Position numbers and translations under genes: made by a program. Shown here in pieces: positions 10,187 through 17,973 of a stretch of DNA of 36,390 bases. Under the pieces are notes generated by a model that made no database searches, was not told the DNA's origin, and worked only from the letters and a program-made list of their open reading frames with translations. Position 1 is the first letter of the stretch. Every line of letters begins with the position of its first letter. Source of the DNA: Cellulosilyticum ruminicola JCM 14822 (GTDB lineage Bacteria; Bacillota; Clostridia; Lachnospirales; Cellulosilyticaceae); contig NZ_BBCG01000036.1 of the NCBI RefSeq assembly GCF_001311925.1, positions 1 through 36,390 of the forward strand, read 5' to 3'.

Positions 10187-11851
10187 ATGAAGATAAATGG
10201 ATCTCAGATACTTATTGAATGTTTAGTAGAACAAGGTGTGGATACTGTTTTTGGGTATCCAGGTGGGCAAGCATTAAATATTTATGATGCACTTTATAAA
10301 AATAGTGATCGTATTAAACATATTTTAACTTCTCACGAACAAGGTGCTTCTCATGCCGCAGATGGTTATGCAAGAGCAACTGGCAAAGTTGGCGTATGTA
10401 TTGCAACATCAGGTCCAGGAGCAACTAATTTAGTAACTGGTATTGCAACAGCTTATATGGATTCTATTCCAATGGTAGCTATTACAGGTCAAGTACCTAA
10501 TTCTCTTATTGGAAAAGACAGTTTTCAAGAAGTAGATATTACAGGTATTACAATGTGTATTACAAAACATAACTTTATTGTAAAAGACATAAAAGATTTA
10601 GCAAGCACAGTAAGGGAAGCGTTCTATATTGCTAAATCAGGTAGACCAGGCCCAGTTCTTGTGGATATCCCAAAAGATGTAACAGCAGCGGTTTATGAAT
10701 ATGAACATGAAATGCCAGCTAGTGTACAACGTCAAATTGATACAATTTCACAAGCAGATATCCAAAGTGCGGTTGAACTCATTAAGGCTGCTGAAAAACC
10801 ATTTATCTATGCTGGTGGTGGTATCATAAGCAGTGATGCAAGCAAAGAATTACTTACTTTTGCAGAAAAAATCAGTGCGCCAGTTACTACTTCTTTAATG
10901 GGACTTGGTGCATTCCCAGAAACACATAAATTAGCAACAGGCATGGTAGGGATGCATGGTAGCAAAGCATCTAACTTAGGTGTTACAAATTGTGACTTAC
11001 TCATTGGATTAGGGGCTAGATTTAGTGACCGTGTAATTAGTGATGTTAGCAAATTTGCGCCACATGCTAAAATCGTGCATATTGATGTAGATCCAGCTGA
11101 AATTGGTAAAAATGTAAAAACAGATGCATCTATCATTGGTGATGTAAAAGAAATTTTAAATATGCTTCTTCCACTTGTACCACGCAAAGAAAATGATGCA
11201 TGGCTTGAACAAATTCAACAATGGAAAGATGACTTCCCATACAACTATCAAGATGGTGAAAATTTAAGACCACAATTCATTATGAATAATATCTATGATC
11301 AAACAAATGGTAAAGCTATTATTACAACAGAAGTTGGTCAACACCAAATGTGGGCAGCACAATTCTTTAAATATACAATACCTCGTACATTTATTAGTTC
11401 AGGCGGTCTTGGTACTATGGGATATGGTACAGGTGCGAGTATTGGTGCTCAAATTGGTAGACCAGACTTACCAGTTGTACATATTGCCGGAGATGGTTCA
11501 TTCCGTATGAACTGTAATGAACTTTCAACGATTGCACATTATGATGTACCAGTTATTATCATCGTTATGAATAACACAACATTAGGTATGGTAAGACAAT
11601 GGCAAACAGCATTCTATGACAAACGTTATTCTCAAACAACACTTGATCGTGGACCAGATTTTACACTTTTAGCAGAAGCTTTTGGTGTAAAAGGTTACAC
11701 AGTACATACACAAGAAGAATTTGCAGAAGCTTTCGAAGAAGCACTTAAATCACATAAACCAGCAGTATTAAACTGTTTTATTGGTATAGATGAAAAAGTA
11801 TTACCAATGGTTGCTCCAGGAGCTGCTATTGATAATTTAATCTTAGAATAA
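10187..11851 (+). CDS. ilvB: Acetolactate synthase large subunit (second copy)
   Basis: This 554-residue copy has all features of a full biosynthetic acetolactate synthase: FGYPGGQ and the catalytic glutamate in TSHEQGASHAADGYAR, KDSFQEVDITGIT, GDGSFRMN with NNTTLGMVRQWQ, and the C-terminal VLPMVAPGAAID. The tryptophan in GMVRQWQ is known in acetohydroxyacid synthases to favour 2-ketobutyrate as acceptor and to contact sulfonylurea inhibitors. The first copy lacks it, so the two may differ in acceptor preference (inference). No second small-subunit gene follows, so both copies may share IlvN. It starts 20 bases after ilvD behind TAGGGGG and ends just before the operon terminator. Confidence 0.95.
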   Translation: MKINGSQILIECLVEQGVDTVFGYPGGQALNIYDALYKNSDRIKHILTSHEQGASHAADGYARATGKVGVCIATSGPGATNLVTGIATAYMDSIPMVAITGQVPNSLIGKDSFQEVDITGITMCITKHNFIVKDIKDLASTVREAFYIAKSGRPGPVLVDIPKDVTAAVYEYEHEMPASVQRQIDTISQADIQSAVELIKAAEKPFIYAGGGIISSDASKELLTFAEKISAPVTTSLMGLGAFPETHKLATGMVGMHGSKASNLGVTNCDLLIGLGARFSDRVISDVSKFAPHAKIVHIDVDPAEIGKNVKTDASIIGDVKEILNMLLPLVPRKENDAWLEQIQQWKDDFPYNYQDGENLRPQFIMNNIYDQTNGKAIITTEVGQHQMWAAQFFKYTIPRTFISSGGLGTMGYGTGASIGAQIGRPDLPVVHIAGDGSFRMNCNELSTIAHYDVPVIIIVMNNTTLGMVRQWQTAFYDKRYSQTTLDRGPDFTLLAEAFGVKGYTVHTQEEFAEAFEEALKSHKPAVLNCFIGIDEKVLPMVAPGAAIDNLILE

Positions 11852-11855
11852 TAAG

Positions 11856-11897
11856 AAGACTTCTATTAAATCATTAGGTTTAATAGGAGTCTTTTTA
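11856..11897 (+). terminator. Terminator of the ilv/leu operon
   Basis: AAGACTTCTATTAAA (11856-11870) pairs with TTTAATAGGAGTCTT (11879-11893) over 15 bp with one G-U pair and an eight-base loop, followed by a T-rich tail. It starts five bases after the ilvB2 stop. The 180 bases from here to the next gene hold no open frame that I would call. Confidence 0.88.
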
Positions 11898-12079
11898 TTA
11901 TTACAAAATAAAAGATAATACAGTAATATCAAGTGTTTCAGCTGCATTAATAGGCACTTTGTCTTAAATTACAAAATGATGAATATAATAATAAATAGAC
12001 AGGAGTAAGAGATGGAAAACTAAAAAACTGGTAATACTTAATAAAATATTAATGTAATCTTAAGAAGGTAGGTGGTGGC

Positions 12080-13162
12080 ATGAAAAATAAGCCAGAGTAT
12101 TTGGAAGGCTGTCTTTTAGGGGGAGCAATAGGGGATGCATTAGGTGCACCAGTAGAATTTAAAAAATATGATGAGATTATTACAGTGTATGGGGAAAATG
12201 GAATCATAGAATTGATACCAGGATTAGGGAGAAAAGAAGCACTTATTACAGATGGCACTCAAATGACTATGTTTACTGTAGAAGGACTTTTAAGAAGTAT
12301 GACAAGAGCTAAAAGAAAGGGCGTTCAGTGGGATAAAAATGATATTGCACATACCGTGTTTAGAGCATATTTAAGGTGGTTATATACACAAGGATTAAAT
12401 ACACCTCATTGGGCAGAAAAGGATTATGATGGCTTTCTTGTTAAAATCAAAAAACTACATGCTTATAGAGAAGCAGGTATTACAAGCATTACGGCATTAG
12501 GCAAGGGGATTAAAGGTAGTGTGGCACATCCTGTTAATGACAGCAAAGGATGTGGTGGATTAATGCGTATTGCCCCTATAGGACTTGTCGATTTAGAGGA
12601 AGATGTTTTTGAAATAGGCTGTGAAGTAGCAGCTATTACACATGGAGGAGCATGTGCTTATTTGCCAGCAGGAACATTAGCTGTGATTATTAAGGAGCTT
12701 GTAAGGGGGCAGGAAATAACATATGCTATAGGAAGAGCTTTGCAACGATTGAAATTGGAACCTAAAAACGAGCAGTGTGTGGAGTGTATAGAAAAAACAT
12801 TAATTTTAATAGAAGAAGATGGTATTACAAGAGAGAAGATAGAAAGTTTAGGAGAAGGTATCTTTGCACATGAAGCATTAGCTATGGCCTTATATATTGC
12901 TGGGAATACCATAAGACATACGAAGGGGACGAGGGAAGATATAAGAGAAGCACTTTGTAAAGCAGTTAATCATAATGGTGGTAGTGATATAGTAGGGGCT
13001 ATTACAGGGCAAATACTGGGGGTATATTATGGCGTTGAAAAAATAGAGAATTTATTTAAGGTACCAGTAGAATTAGAAAAAGAGATCAGAGATTTAGCAA
13101 AAGATCTTTATATACTATATGAAGATACACCGCAATGGCTTGAAAAATATCCTGCTTGGTAG
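12080..13162 (+). CDS. ADP-ribosylglycohydrolase (DraG/ARH) family protein, metal site degenerate
   Basis: The 360-residue protein has the family's N-terminal GGAIGDALGAPVEF and the NDSKGCGGLMRIAPIGL segment, and it fits the all-helical ADP-ribosylglycohydrolase fold that removes ADP-ribose from proteins or small molecules using two divalent metals. In the family the first metal motif reads T-D-D and the second D-x-D-[S/T]. Here they read T57-D58-G59 and G301-S302-D303-I304. Three of the usual metal-coordinating side chains are therefore missing, so hydrolysis is doubtful and a binding role is possible. The start follows a GGTAGGTGG site. The gene is alone between two terminators, so no partner is suggested by position. 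Confidence 0.85.
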   Translation: MKNKPEYLEGCLLGGAIGDALGAPVEFKKYDEIITVYGENGIIELIPGLGRKEALITDGTQMTMFTVEGLLRSMTRAKRKGVQWDKNDIAHTVFRAYLRWLYTQGLNTPHWAEKDYDGFLVKIKKLHAYREAGITSITALGKGIKGSVAHPVNDSKGCGGLMRIAPIGLVDLEEDVFEIGCEVAAITHGGACAYLPAGTLAVIIKELVRGQEITYAIGRALQRLKLEPKNEQCVECIEKTLILIEEDGITREKIESLGEGIFAHEALAMALYIAGNTIRHTKGTREDIREALCKAVNHNGGSDIVGAITGQILGVYYGVEKIENLFKVPVELEKEIRDLAKDLYILYEDTPQWLEKYPAW

Positions 13163-13163
13163 A

Positions 13164-13218
13164 AACATAAAATAAGCTTATTATGAAATAGGTATTCATA
13201 ATAAGCTTATTTTATGTT
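13164..13218. terminator. Bidirectional terminator between convergent genes
   Basis: A perfect 24-bp inverted repeat (13164-13187 and 13195-13218) with a seven-base spacer lies between the stop of the ADP-ribosylglycohydrolase-family gene and the stop of the minus-strand DUF2225 gene, overlapping the latter's stop codon. The A-rich and T-rich ends suit termination in both directions. Confidence 0.85.
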
Positions 13219-13907
13219 AGTTGATTTTTAATTTAGTTTTTAAATCTAAAGCACGATTTTTGATACGAGGTGAAATTCCAGAAGCAACTAGAAGTGTCGA
13301 AAGATATTTTTTTGAAGTCTCCATATCACTTAATTTATAAGAAATGGCTGAGAGTAGGTACATAACAGTATGTTCATCAAAACCTAAAATAGGTAAAGTT
13401 TCATTTTCTAGAGTTTCAATAAAACCATCTAGTGCTTTCTTTAGAAAATGCTGCTCATTTTGAGAATCTTGTAATTCCCTATAAAGCCAAGCAATATGTA
13501 ATGCAAGATAGGATTGCTCACCAATTTTACTTTTTTTAGTCATAGCTATAAGTAGGGCTAACTTATATTTGTGAATAGCTTCTTCAATAGTAGGATGCTC
13601 GGAAGGAGTAAGATTTTGTTTTTGAAGTGTAAAGAGTATATGCTTAAGCCATTCTTTTTGCTTAGGAAGTAATTTATCAAATGTTTTACTAAGAGAAGTA
13701 TAGCAACAATGTGGACAAGTAATGACATTATATAATAGTGGATTGACAAGAGCATAATGAGTATACAAGTCATCATCAATATCGCGTGGTTGATTTTTAC
13801 CTATACGAATGGTTTTAGATGTAAAATCTTTTTTGCACATAGGGCAGACGTAGGTTTTATCATAAAAAAAGTTTTTTGGATAAATCTTCAGAAATACAGT
13901 CAGACAT
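13217..13907 (-). pseudogene. DUF2225 family zinc-ribbon protein, frameshifted near its start
   Basis: The open frame from 13840 down to 13217 encodes 207 residues with the DUF2225 pattern: a Cys pair continuing into KKDFTSKTIRIG, a second pair in ITCPHCCY, then helical repeats resembling TPRs. The function of the family is unknown. Its natural start is upstream: ATG at 13907-13905, with AAGGATG six bases before it, begins MSDCISEDLSK, while the zinc-ribbon half NFFYDKTYVCPMCKK is in the next frame. The frames meet at a run of A and T (13864-13877 on the + strand); one base too many there explains the break. A base-calling error is as likely as a real mutation. If repaired, the protein has two CPxC pairs and about 229 residues. 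Confidence 0.72.
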
Positions 13908-14180
13908 AATAAACATCCTTTCTTAAAAAGAAGTATAGTTTTGAGGCAATAGAATGATATAATAATAGTATATTTATAATGTTATAATATTTTTTGGAAA
14001 TTAAAAATGAATATTAACAATTTAATTTAAGATTATTAGGATAAAAAGTAACCAAATGGCCTATCTATTTCATACTATATATTAAGTAAGCAAAGAAATT
14101 AAAAATGGATGGAAGTAAAAGGAATATGATAATCTGAAGAAGAATTAGATTTGCTGAAATGAAATAATCTTATTTAAAAT

Positions 14181-14310
14181 AATGGGTCAAGGGTTAAGAA
14201 AAGTTTTATATTCAAAAGATAGTCCTACTCCTTATGAACCGGCAAAGGAGCAGAAGTCACGGAAAGGTAGTATATTTGAACAAATATATTATTAAAATTC
14301 TGGACCCATT
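14181..14310. other. Structured element: RNA motif or small inverted-repeat element, class unknown
   Basis: The 625-base stretch between the DUF2225 start and iscR has no intact gene. Within it AATGGGTC (14181-14188) and GACCCATT (14303-14310) form terminal inverted repeats. Inside are a hairpin CTCCTT/AAGGAG (14228-14233 with 14245-14250), a CCG in its loop that could pair with CGG at 14260-14262 as a pseudoknot, and a hairpin made of TATATTT/AAATATA (14271-14277 with 14282-14288). I could not match it to a riboswitch class I know. Sequence around 14100-14170 looks like a decayed reading frame. Confidence 0.4.
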
Positions 14311-14391
14311 TAATTATATAAATAGCTTTATAGAGACTATGAGATATTCTATAAATAATAAAAATTATATGCGACATAAATTAATAATATG

Positions 14392-14419
14392 ACGGTAGCC
14401 CAATAGTGCTACCGTTTTT
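14392..14419 (+). terminator. Intrinsic terminator upstream of the isc promoter
   Basis: ACGGTAGC (14392-14399) pairs perfectly with GCTACCGT (14408-14415) and is followed by a run of T. No + strand gene precedes it, so it implies a transcript that ends here, possibly one carrying the structured element at 14181-14310. Confidence 0.75.
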
Positions 14420-14455
14420 AATTTTATCTATTGTAAAGTATTTCAGTATAGATAC

Positions 14456-14484
14456 TTGACAAACAAAAAAGTGGGTGATATGCT
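14456..14484 (+). promoter_or_regulatory. Sigma-A-type promoter of the isc operon
   Basis: TTGACA (14456-14461) and TATGCT (14479-14484) are separated by exactly 17 bases. A palindrome follows nine bases after the -10, and then the iscR ribosome binding site. Confidence 0.75.
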
Positions 14485-14492
14485 ACAAATAT

Positions 14493-14517
14493 AATTCCTA
14501 CGAAATAACTAGGAATT
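14493..14517. promoter_or_regulatory. Candidate IscR/Rrf2 operator
   Basis: AATTCCTA (14493-14500) and TAGGAATT (14510-14517) form a perfect 8-bp inverted repeat with a nine-base spacer. The site covers the expected transcription start of the isc promoter, a position that suits repression of the operon by its first product, an Rrf2-family regulator. The link to IscR is inferred from position. Confidence 0.6.
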
Positions 14518-14532
14518 GAAGGGGTGAAAAAA

Positions 14533-14981
14533 ATGAAACTATCAACTAAAGGGCGATATGGCCTACAAGCAATGGTTGATTTAGGTGTATATTCGAAAGA
14601 AAAACATATTTCACTAAAGAGCATAGCAGAACGATTGTCAATGTCTGAAAACTACTTAGAACAACTTATGGCACTACTTAAAAAAATAATCTCGTAATTA
14701 GTGTACGCGGCGCACAAGGGGGATATGCTTTGGCAAGGCCTGCTGAAGAGATTACTATTGGTGATATCTTAAGAGCGTTAGAAGGATCGCTTGCACCAAC
14801 AGATTGTACCTGCGATGGGAATATCGTACACTGTGCAATGGATGGTCGATGTGTTACTAAGTCGGTTTGGGAAAAAATTAAACAAAGTATAGACAAAGTG
14901 GTTGACAGTATTACACTTAGTCAACTTATGGAAGATTACGAAAAAATTAATGAAAACACTTCACATATATATTGTATTTAA
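14533..14981 (+). pseudogene. iscR: Rrf2 family Fe-S cluster regulator IscR, single-base frameshift
   Basis: An N-terminal winged helix (MKLSTKGRYGLQAMVDL, then SIAERLSMSENYLEQLM) starts at 14533 behind GGGGTG. The recognition-wing part, SVRGAQGGYALARP, and the cysteine-rich region (C-x-C-x6-C-x5-C, about residues 90-108) continue in another frame. The break is at an A run, 14680-14686: seven A are present and eight would restore LLKKNNLVISVRGAQGGY. As read, the first frame stops at 14695 after 54 residues. The cysteines suggest an Fe-S sensing type more than CymR. It heads iscS-iscU-mnmA and probably autoregulates through the palindrome at 14493. A sequencing error in the homopolymer is quite possible. 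Confidence 0.85.
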
Positions 14982-14999
14982 CAAAAAGGAGATTAGAAA

Positions 15000-16184
15000 A
15001 TGGAGCATATTTATTTAGATAATGCAGCGACAACACCTGTTAAACCAGAAGTCTTAGATGCAATGATTCCTTATTTTACACAAAATTTTGGAAATCCATC
15101 TAGCGTATACAAAATTGCACAAATTAATAAAAAAGCAGTTGATGAGTCAAGAGAAACAATAGCTAAAGCATTAGGTGCGCAAACAAATGAGATTTTCTTT
15201 ACAAGTGGTGGAACAGAAGCTGATAACTGGGCAATCAAAGGTATCGCAGAAGCACATAAAGCTAAAGGAAATCACATCATCACAACTAAAATCGAACACC
15301 ATGCAGTACTACACACATGTGAATTCTTAGAAAAACATGGTTACGAAGTAACATACTTAGATGTAAATGAAGATGGTTTAATTGACCTTAATGAGTTAGA
15401 AAGCGCAATTAAAGATACAACTATCTTAATTTCAGTAATGTATGCAAATAATGAGATTGGAACAATTCAACCAATTGCTGAAATCGGCGCAATTGCTAAA
15501 AAACACAATGTTTACTTCCATACAGATGCAGTTCAAGCAGTAGGGCAAGTAAAAATTGATGTTAAAGAACAAAACATTGACCTTCTTTCTTTATCAGGTC
15601 ACAAAATTAATGGACCAAAAGGAATTGGTATCCTTTATATTAGGCGTGGACTTAAACTTGAAAACCTTATCCATGGTGGGGCACAAGAACGCGGAAGACG
15701 CGCAGGTACAGAAAATGTAGCTGGTATCGTAGGACTTGCAAAAGCTATGGAACTTACTTACACAAATTTCGATGCAAAAATTGAAAAACTTACAAAACTC
15801 AGAGATAAATTAATTGACGGTTTACTTGCAACTATTCCATATGCTAAATTAAATGGACACCGTACAATGAGACTTCCAAACAATGCAAACATTAGTGTAG
15901 AATTCGTAGAAGGTGAATCATTATTACTTTTACTTGATATGAATGGTATTGCGGCATCAAGTGGTTCAGCTTGTACATCAGGTTCACTTGATCCATCACA
16001 TGTACTTTTAGCATTAGGTTTACCACATGAAAAAGCACATGGTTCTATTCGTTTCACATTTGGAGAAATGAATACAGAAGAACAAGTAGATTTTGTGCTT
16101 GAAAAAATGCCACAAATCGTAGATCGTATGAGACAAATGTCTCCTTTATATGAAGATTTCTTAAAACAAAAACAAGATAAATAA
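15000..16184 (+). CDS. iscS: Cysteine desulfurase (NifS/IscS type)
   Basis: This PLP enzyme takes sulfur from cysteine as a persulfide and passes it to the scaffold and to MnmA. The 394-residue protein has YLDNAATTPVKPEVLDAM at the start, FTSGGTEADNWAIKG, the substrate-site HTDAVQAVGQ, the PLP lysine in SLSGHKINGPKG, and the catalytic cysteine in SSGSACTSGSLDPSHV on the group I mobile loop. It starts 18 bases after iscR behind AAAAGGAG. The direct neighbours IscU and MnmA are its usual sulfur acceptors. Confidence 0.95.
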   Translation: MEHIYLDNAATTPVKPEVLDAMIPYFTQNFGNPSSVYKIAQINKKAVDESRETIAKALGAQTNEIFFTSGGTEADNWAIKGIAEAHKAKGNHIITTKIEHHAVLHTCEFLEKHGYEVTYLDVNEDGLIDLNELESAIKDTTILISVMYANNEIGTIQPIAEIGAIAKKHNVYFHTDAVQAVGQVKIDVKEQNIDLLSLSGHKINGPKGIGILYIRRGLKLENLIHGGAQERGRRAGTENVAGIVGLAKAMELTYTNFDAKIEKLTKLRDKLIDGLLATIPYAKLNGHRTMRLPNNANISVEFVEGESLLLLLDMNGIAASSGSACTSGSLDPSHVLLALGLPHEKAHGSIRFTFGEMNTEEQVDFVLEKMPQIVDRMRQMSPLYEDFLKQKQDK

Positions 16185-16244
16185 TAGCGATAATAAAATT
16201 AGAGACAACAAGAGAAAACAACAAAATTATAAGAGGTGAAAATT

Positions 16245-16691
16245 ATGTATAGTGAAAAAGTTATGGATCATTTCATGAATCCAAGAAACGTAGGGGAAAT
16301 TGAAGACGCAAGCGGCGTTGGTACAGTAGGTAACGCTAAATGTGGCGATATCATGAAAGTATATTTAAAAATCGAAGATAATATTATTAAAGATGCTAAA
16401 TTTAAAACATTTGGTTGTGGTGCAGCAGTAGCTACAAGTTCAATGGCTACAGAACTTGTAATTGGTAAAACAATCGAAGAAGCACTTAAAATTACAAACA
16501 AATCAGTAGCAGAAGCACTTGATGGACTTCCACCAGTAAAAATGCACTGTTCATTACTTGCAGAAGAATCACTTCATGCAGCACTTTGGGATTATGCTCA
16601 AAAAAATAATATTACTATTGAAGGATTAGAACCACCAGTAGCAGATGTTCATGATCATGATCAAGAACATAATGAGGAAGAAGAGGCTTAA
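16245..16691 (+). CDS. iscU: Fe-S cluster assembly scaffold (NifU N-terminal/IscU type)
   Basis: The 148-residue protein carries the three cluster cysteines C33 (AKCGD, with the D35 that promotes cluster release), C58 (FGCGAA) and C102 (MHCSLLAEE). I chose the ATG at 16245 because AGAGGTG ends six bases before it; the GTG at 16236 lies within that site. The C-terminus extends past the usual end into a His- and acid-rich tail, [15 protein letters not shown], a common feature of clostridial NifU-like scaffolds that may bind metal. It lies 60 bases after iscS and five bases before mnmA. Confidence 0.93.
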   Translation: MYSEKVMDHFMNPRNVGEIEDASGVGTVGNAKCGDIMKVYLKIEDNIIKDAKFKTFGCGAAVATSSMATELVIGKTIEEALKITNKSVAEALDGLPPVKMHCSLLAEESLHAALWDYAQKNNITIEGLEPPVADVHDHDQEHNEEEEA

Positions 16692-16696
16692 TATAT

Positions 16697-17782
16697 ATGA
16701 ATGCAAATGCCAAAAAGAAAGTAGTAGTAGGCATGTCAGGAGGCGTTGATAGCTCTGTAACAGCCTATCTATTAAAAGAGCAAGGTTATGAAGTAATTGG
16801 AATGACTATGCAAATTTGGCAGGAGGATGCGCCAGAAGATCACGACGGGGGATGTTGTGGTCTTTCTGCCGTTGATGACGCGCGTCGTGTTTGTCAAAAG
16901 TTAGATATTCCACATTATGTTATTAACTTTAGAAGTGACTTTAAAAAGCATGTTATCGATTATTTCTTAAATGAATATCAACATGCACGTACACCTAATC
17001 CATGTATCGCATGTAATCGTTATGTAAAATGGGAATCAATGCTTCAAAAAGCACTTCAGATTGGAGCTGATTACATTGCTACAGGACACTATGCAAGAGT
17101 TGTTCAAGATGAGAAAACAGGACGTTTCACATTAAAACAATCTAAAACATTAGCTAAAGATCAAACTTATGCATTATATAATCTTACACAACGTCAATTA
17201 GAACATACATTAATGCCTTTAGGTGATTATACAAAAGATGAAGTACGTGCCATTGCTAAAGAAATCGGTCTTGCGGTAGCAACTAAACCAGATAGTCAAG
17301 AAATCTGTTTCGTACCAGATAATGACTATGCAAAATTCATTGAAGAACAAACTGGTAAAAAATCTAAACCAGGTAAATTCGTAGATAAAGATGGCAAAGT
17401 TGTTGGTGAACATAAAGGAATTATTCATTATACAATTGGTCAAAGAAAAGGTCTTGGGCTTTCTCTTGGAAAACCAGCTTTTGTTACAAGTATTGATCCA
17501 AAACAAAATATTGTAAACTTAGGCGATAATGCTGATTTATTTGATTACACAGTACGTGCTAACAAATTAAACTTTATGCCATTTGAAAAGCTTGAAGGTG
17601 AAATGAAATGCTGTGCTAAAATTCGTTATAGTCATGCACCACAACCATGTACAATTCGTATGATTGATGATGAGACAATTGAATGTGTGTTTGAAGAAAA
17701 ACAACGTGCCATTACACCAGGACAAGCACTTGTTTTATATGATGGTGAAGAACTTATTGGCGGAGGAACAATTATTCTTTAA
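16697..17782 (+). CDS. mnmA: tRNA-specific 2-thiouridylase MnmA
   Basis: It places sulfur at position 2 of U34 in tRNA for Lys, Glu and Gln, activating the base with ATP. The 361-residue protein has the PP-loop [10 protein letters not shown] at about residue 13, the first catalytic cysteine in [17 protein letters not shown], and the second catalytic cysteine in SQEICFVPD. The ribosome binding site sits inside the last codons of iscU (GAGGAAGAAGAGG), which suggests coupling. Being in the isc operon gives it direct access to IscS sulfur. Confidence 0.95.
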   Translation: MNANAKKKVVVGMSGGVDSSVTAYLLKEQGYEVIGMTMQIWQEDAPEDHDGGCCGLSAVDDARRVCQKLDIPHYVINFRSDFKKHVIDYFLNEYQHARTPNPCIACNRYVKWESMLQKALQIGADYIATGHYARVVQDEKTGRFTLKQSKTLAKDQTYALYNLTQRQLEHTLMPLGDYTKDEVRAIAKEIGLAVATKPDSQEICFVPDNDYAKFIEEQTGKKSKPGKFVDKDGKVVGEHKGIIHYTIGQRKGLGLSLGKPAFVTSIDPKQNIVNLGDNADLFDYTVRANKLNFMPFEKLEGEMKCCAKIRYSHAPQPCTIRMIDDETIECVFEEKQRAITPGQALVLYDGEELIGGGTIIL

Positions 17783-17846
17783 TTGCTCTAAGCGTTATAT
17801 GAAATATTAAGTGTAAAATAATACATTTATATAGAATAAATTCAAT

Positions 17847-17892
17847 AAAAAGAGGTTACTTACAAAACTGATTTTGTAAGTAACCTCTTTTT
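17847..17892. terminator. Terminator after the isc-mnmA operon
   Basis: A perfect 21-bp inverted repeat (17847-17867 and 17872-17892) around a CTGA loop, with A-rich and T-rich ends. It should work in both orientations and separates mnmA from the phosphate transporter genes. Confidence 0.92.
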
Positions 17893-17973
17893 ATTTGCTT
17901 TATTTTACTCATAAAAAGTCATAGTTTGTGAAATATTAAAAGTTGTAGATAAAAATAATATTAGGAGGAAATT

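Noticed and set aside
11295-11510. A + strand 71-codon frame inside the second acetolactate synthase
   Set aside because: It is a shadow frame of the well-supported gene, with repetitive Leu/Val/Gln content typical of an out-of-frame translation.
14181-14310. c-di-GMP, SAM, FMN or T-box riboswitch
   Set aside because: None of the conserved core sequences of these classes that I know could be found. It is left as an unclassified structured element.
14678-14896. Minus-strand frame opposite iscR and the short + frame at 14730
   Set aside because: The + frame is the second half of the frameshifted iscR and not a gene of its own; the minus frame is its shadow.
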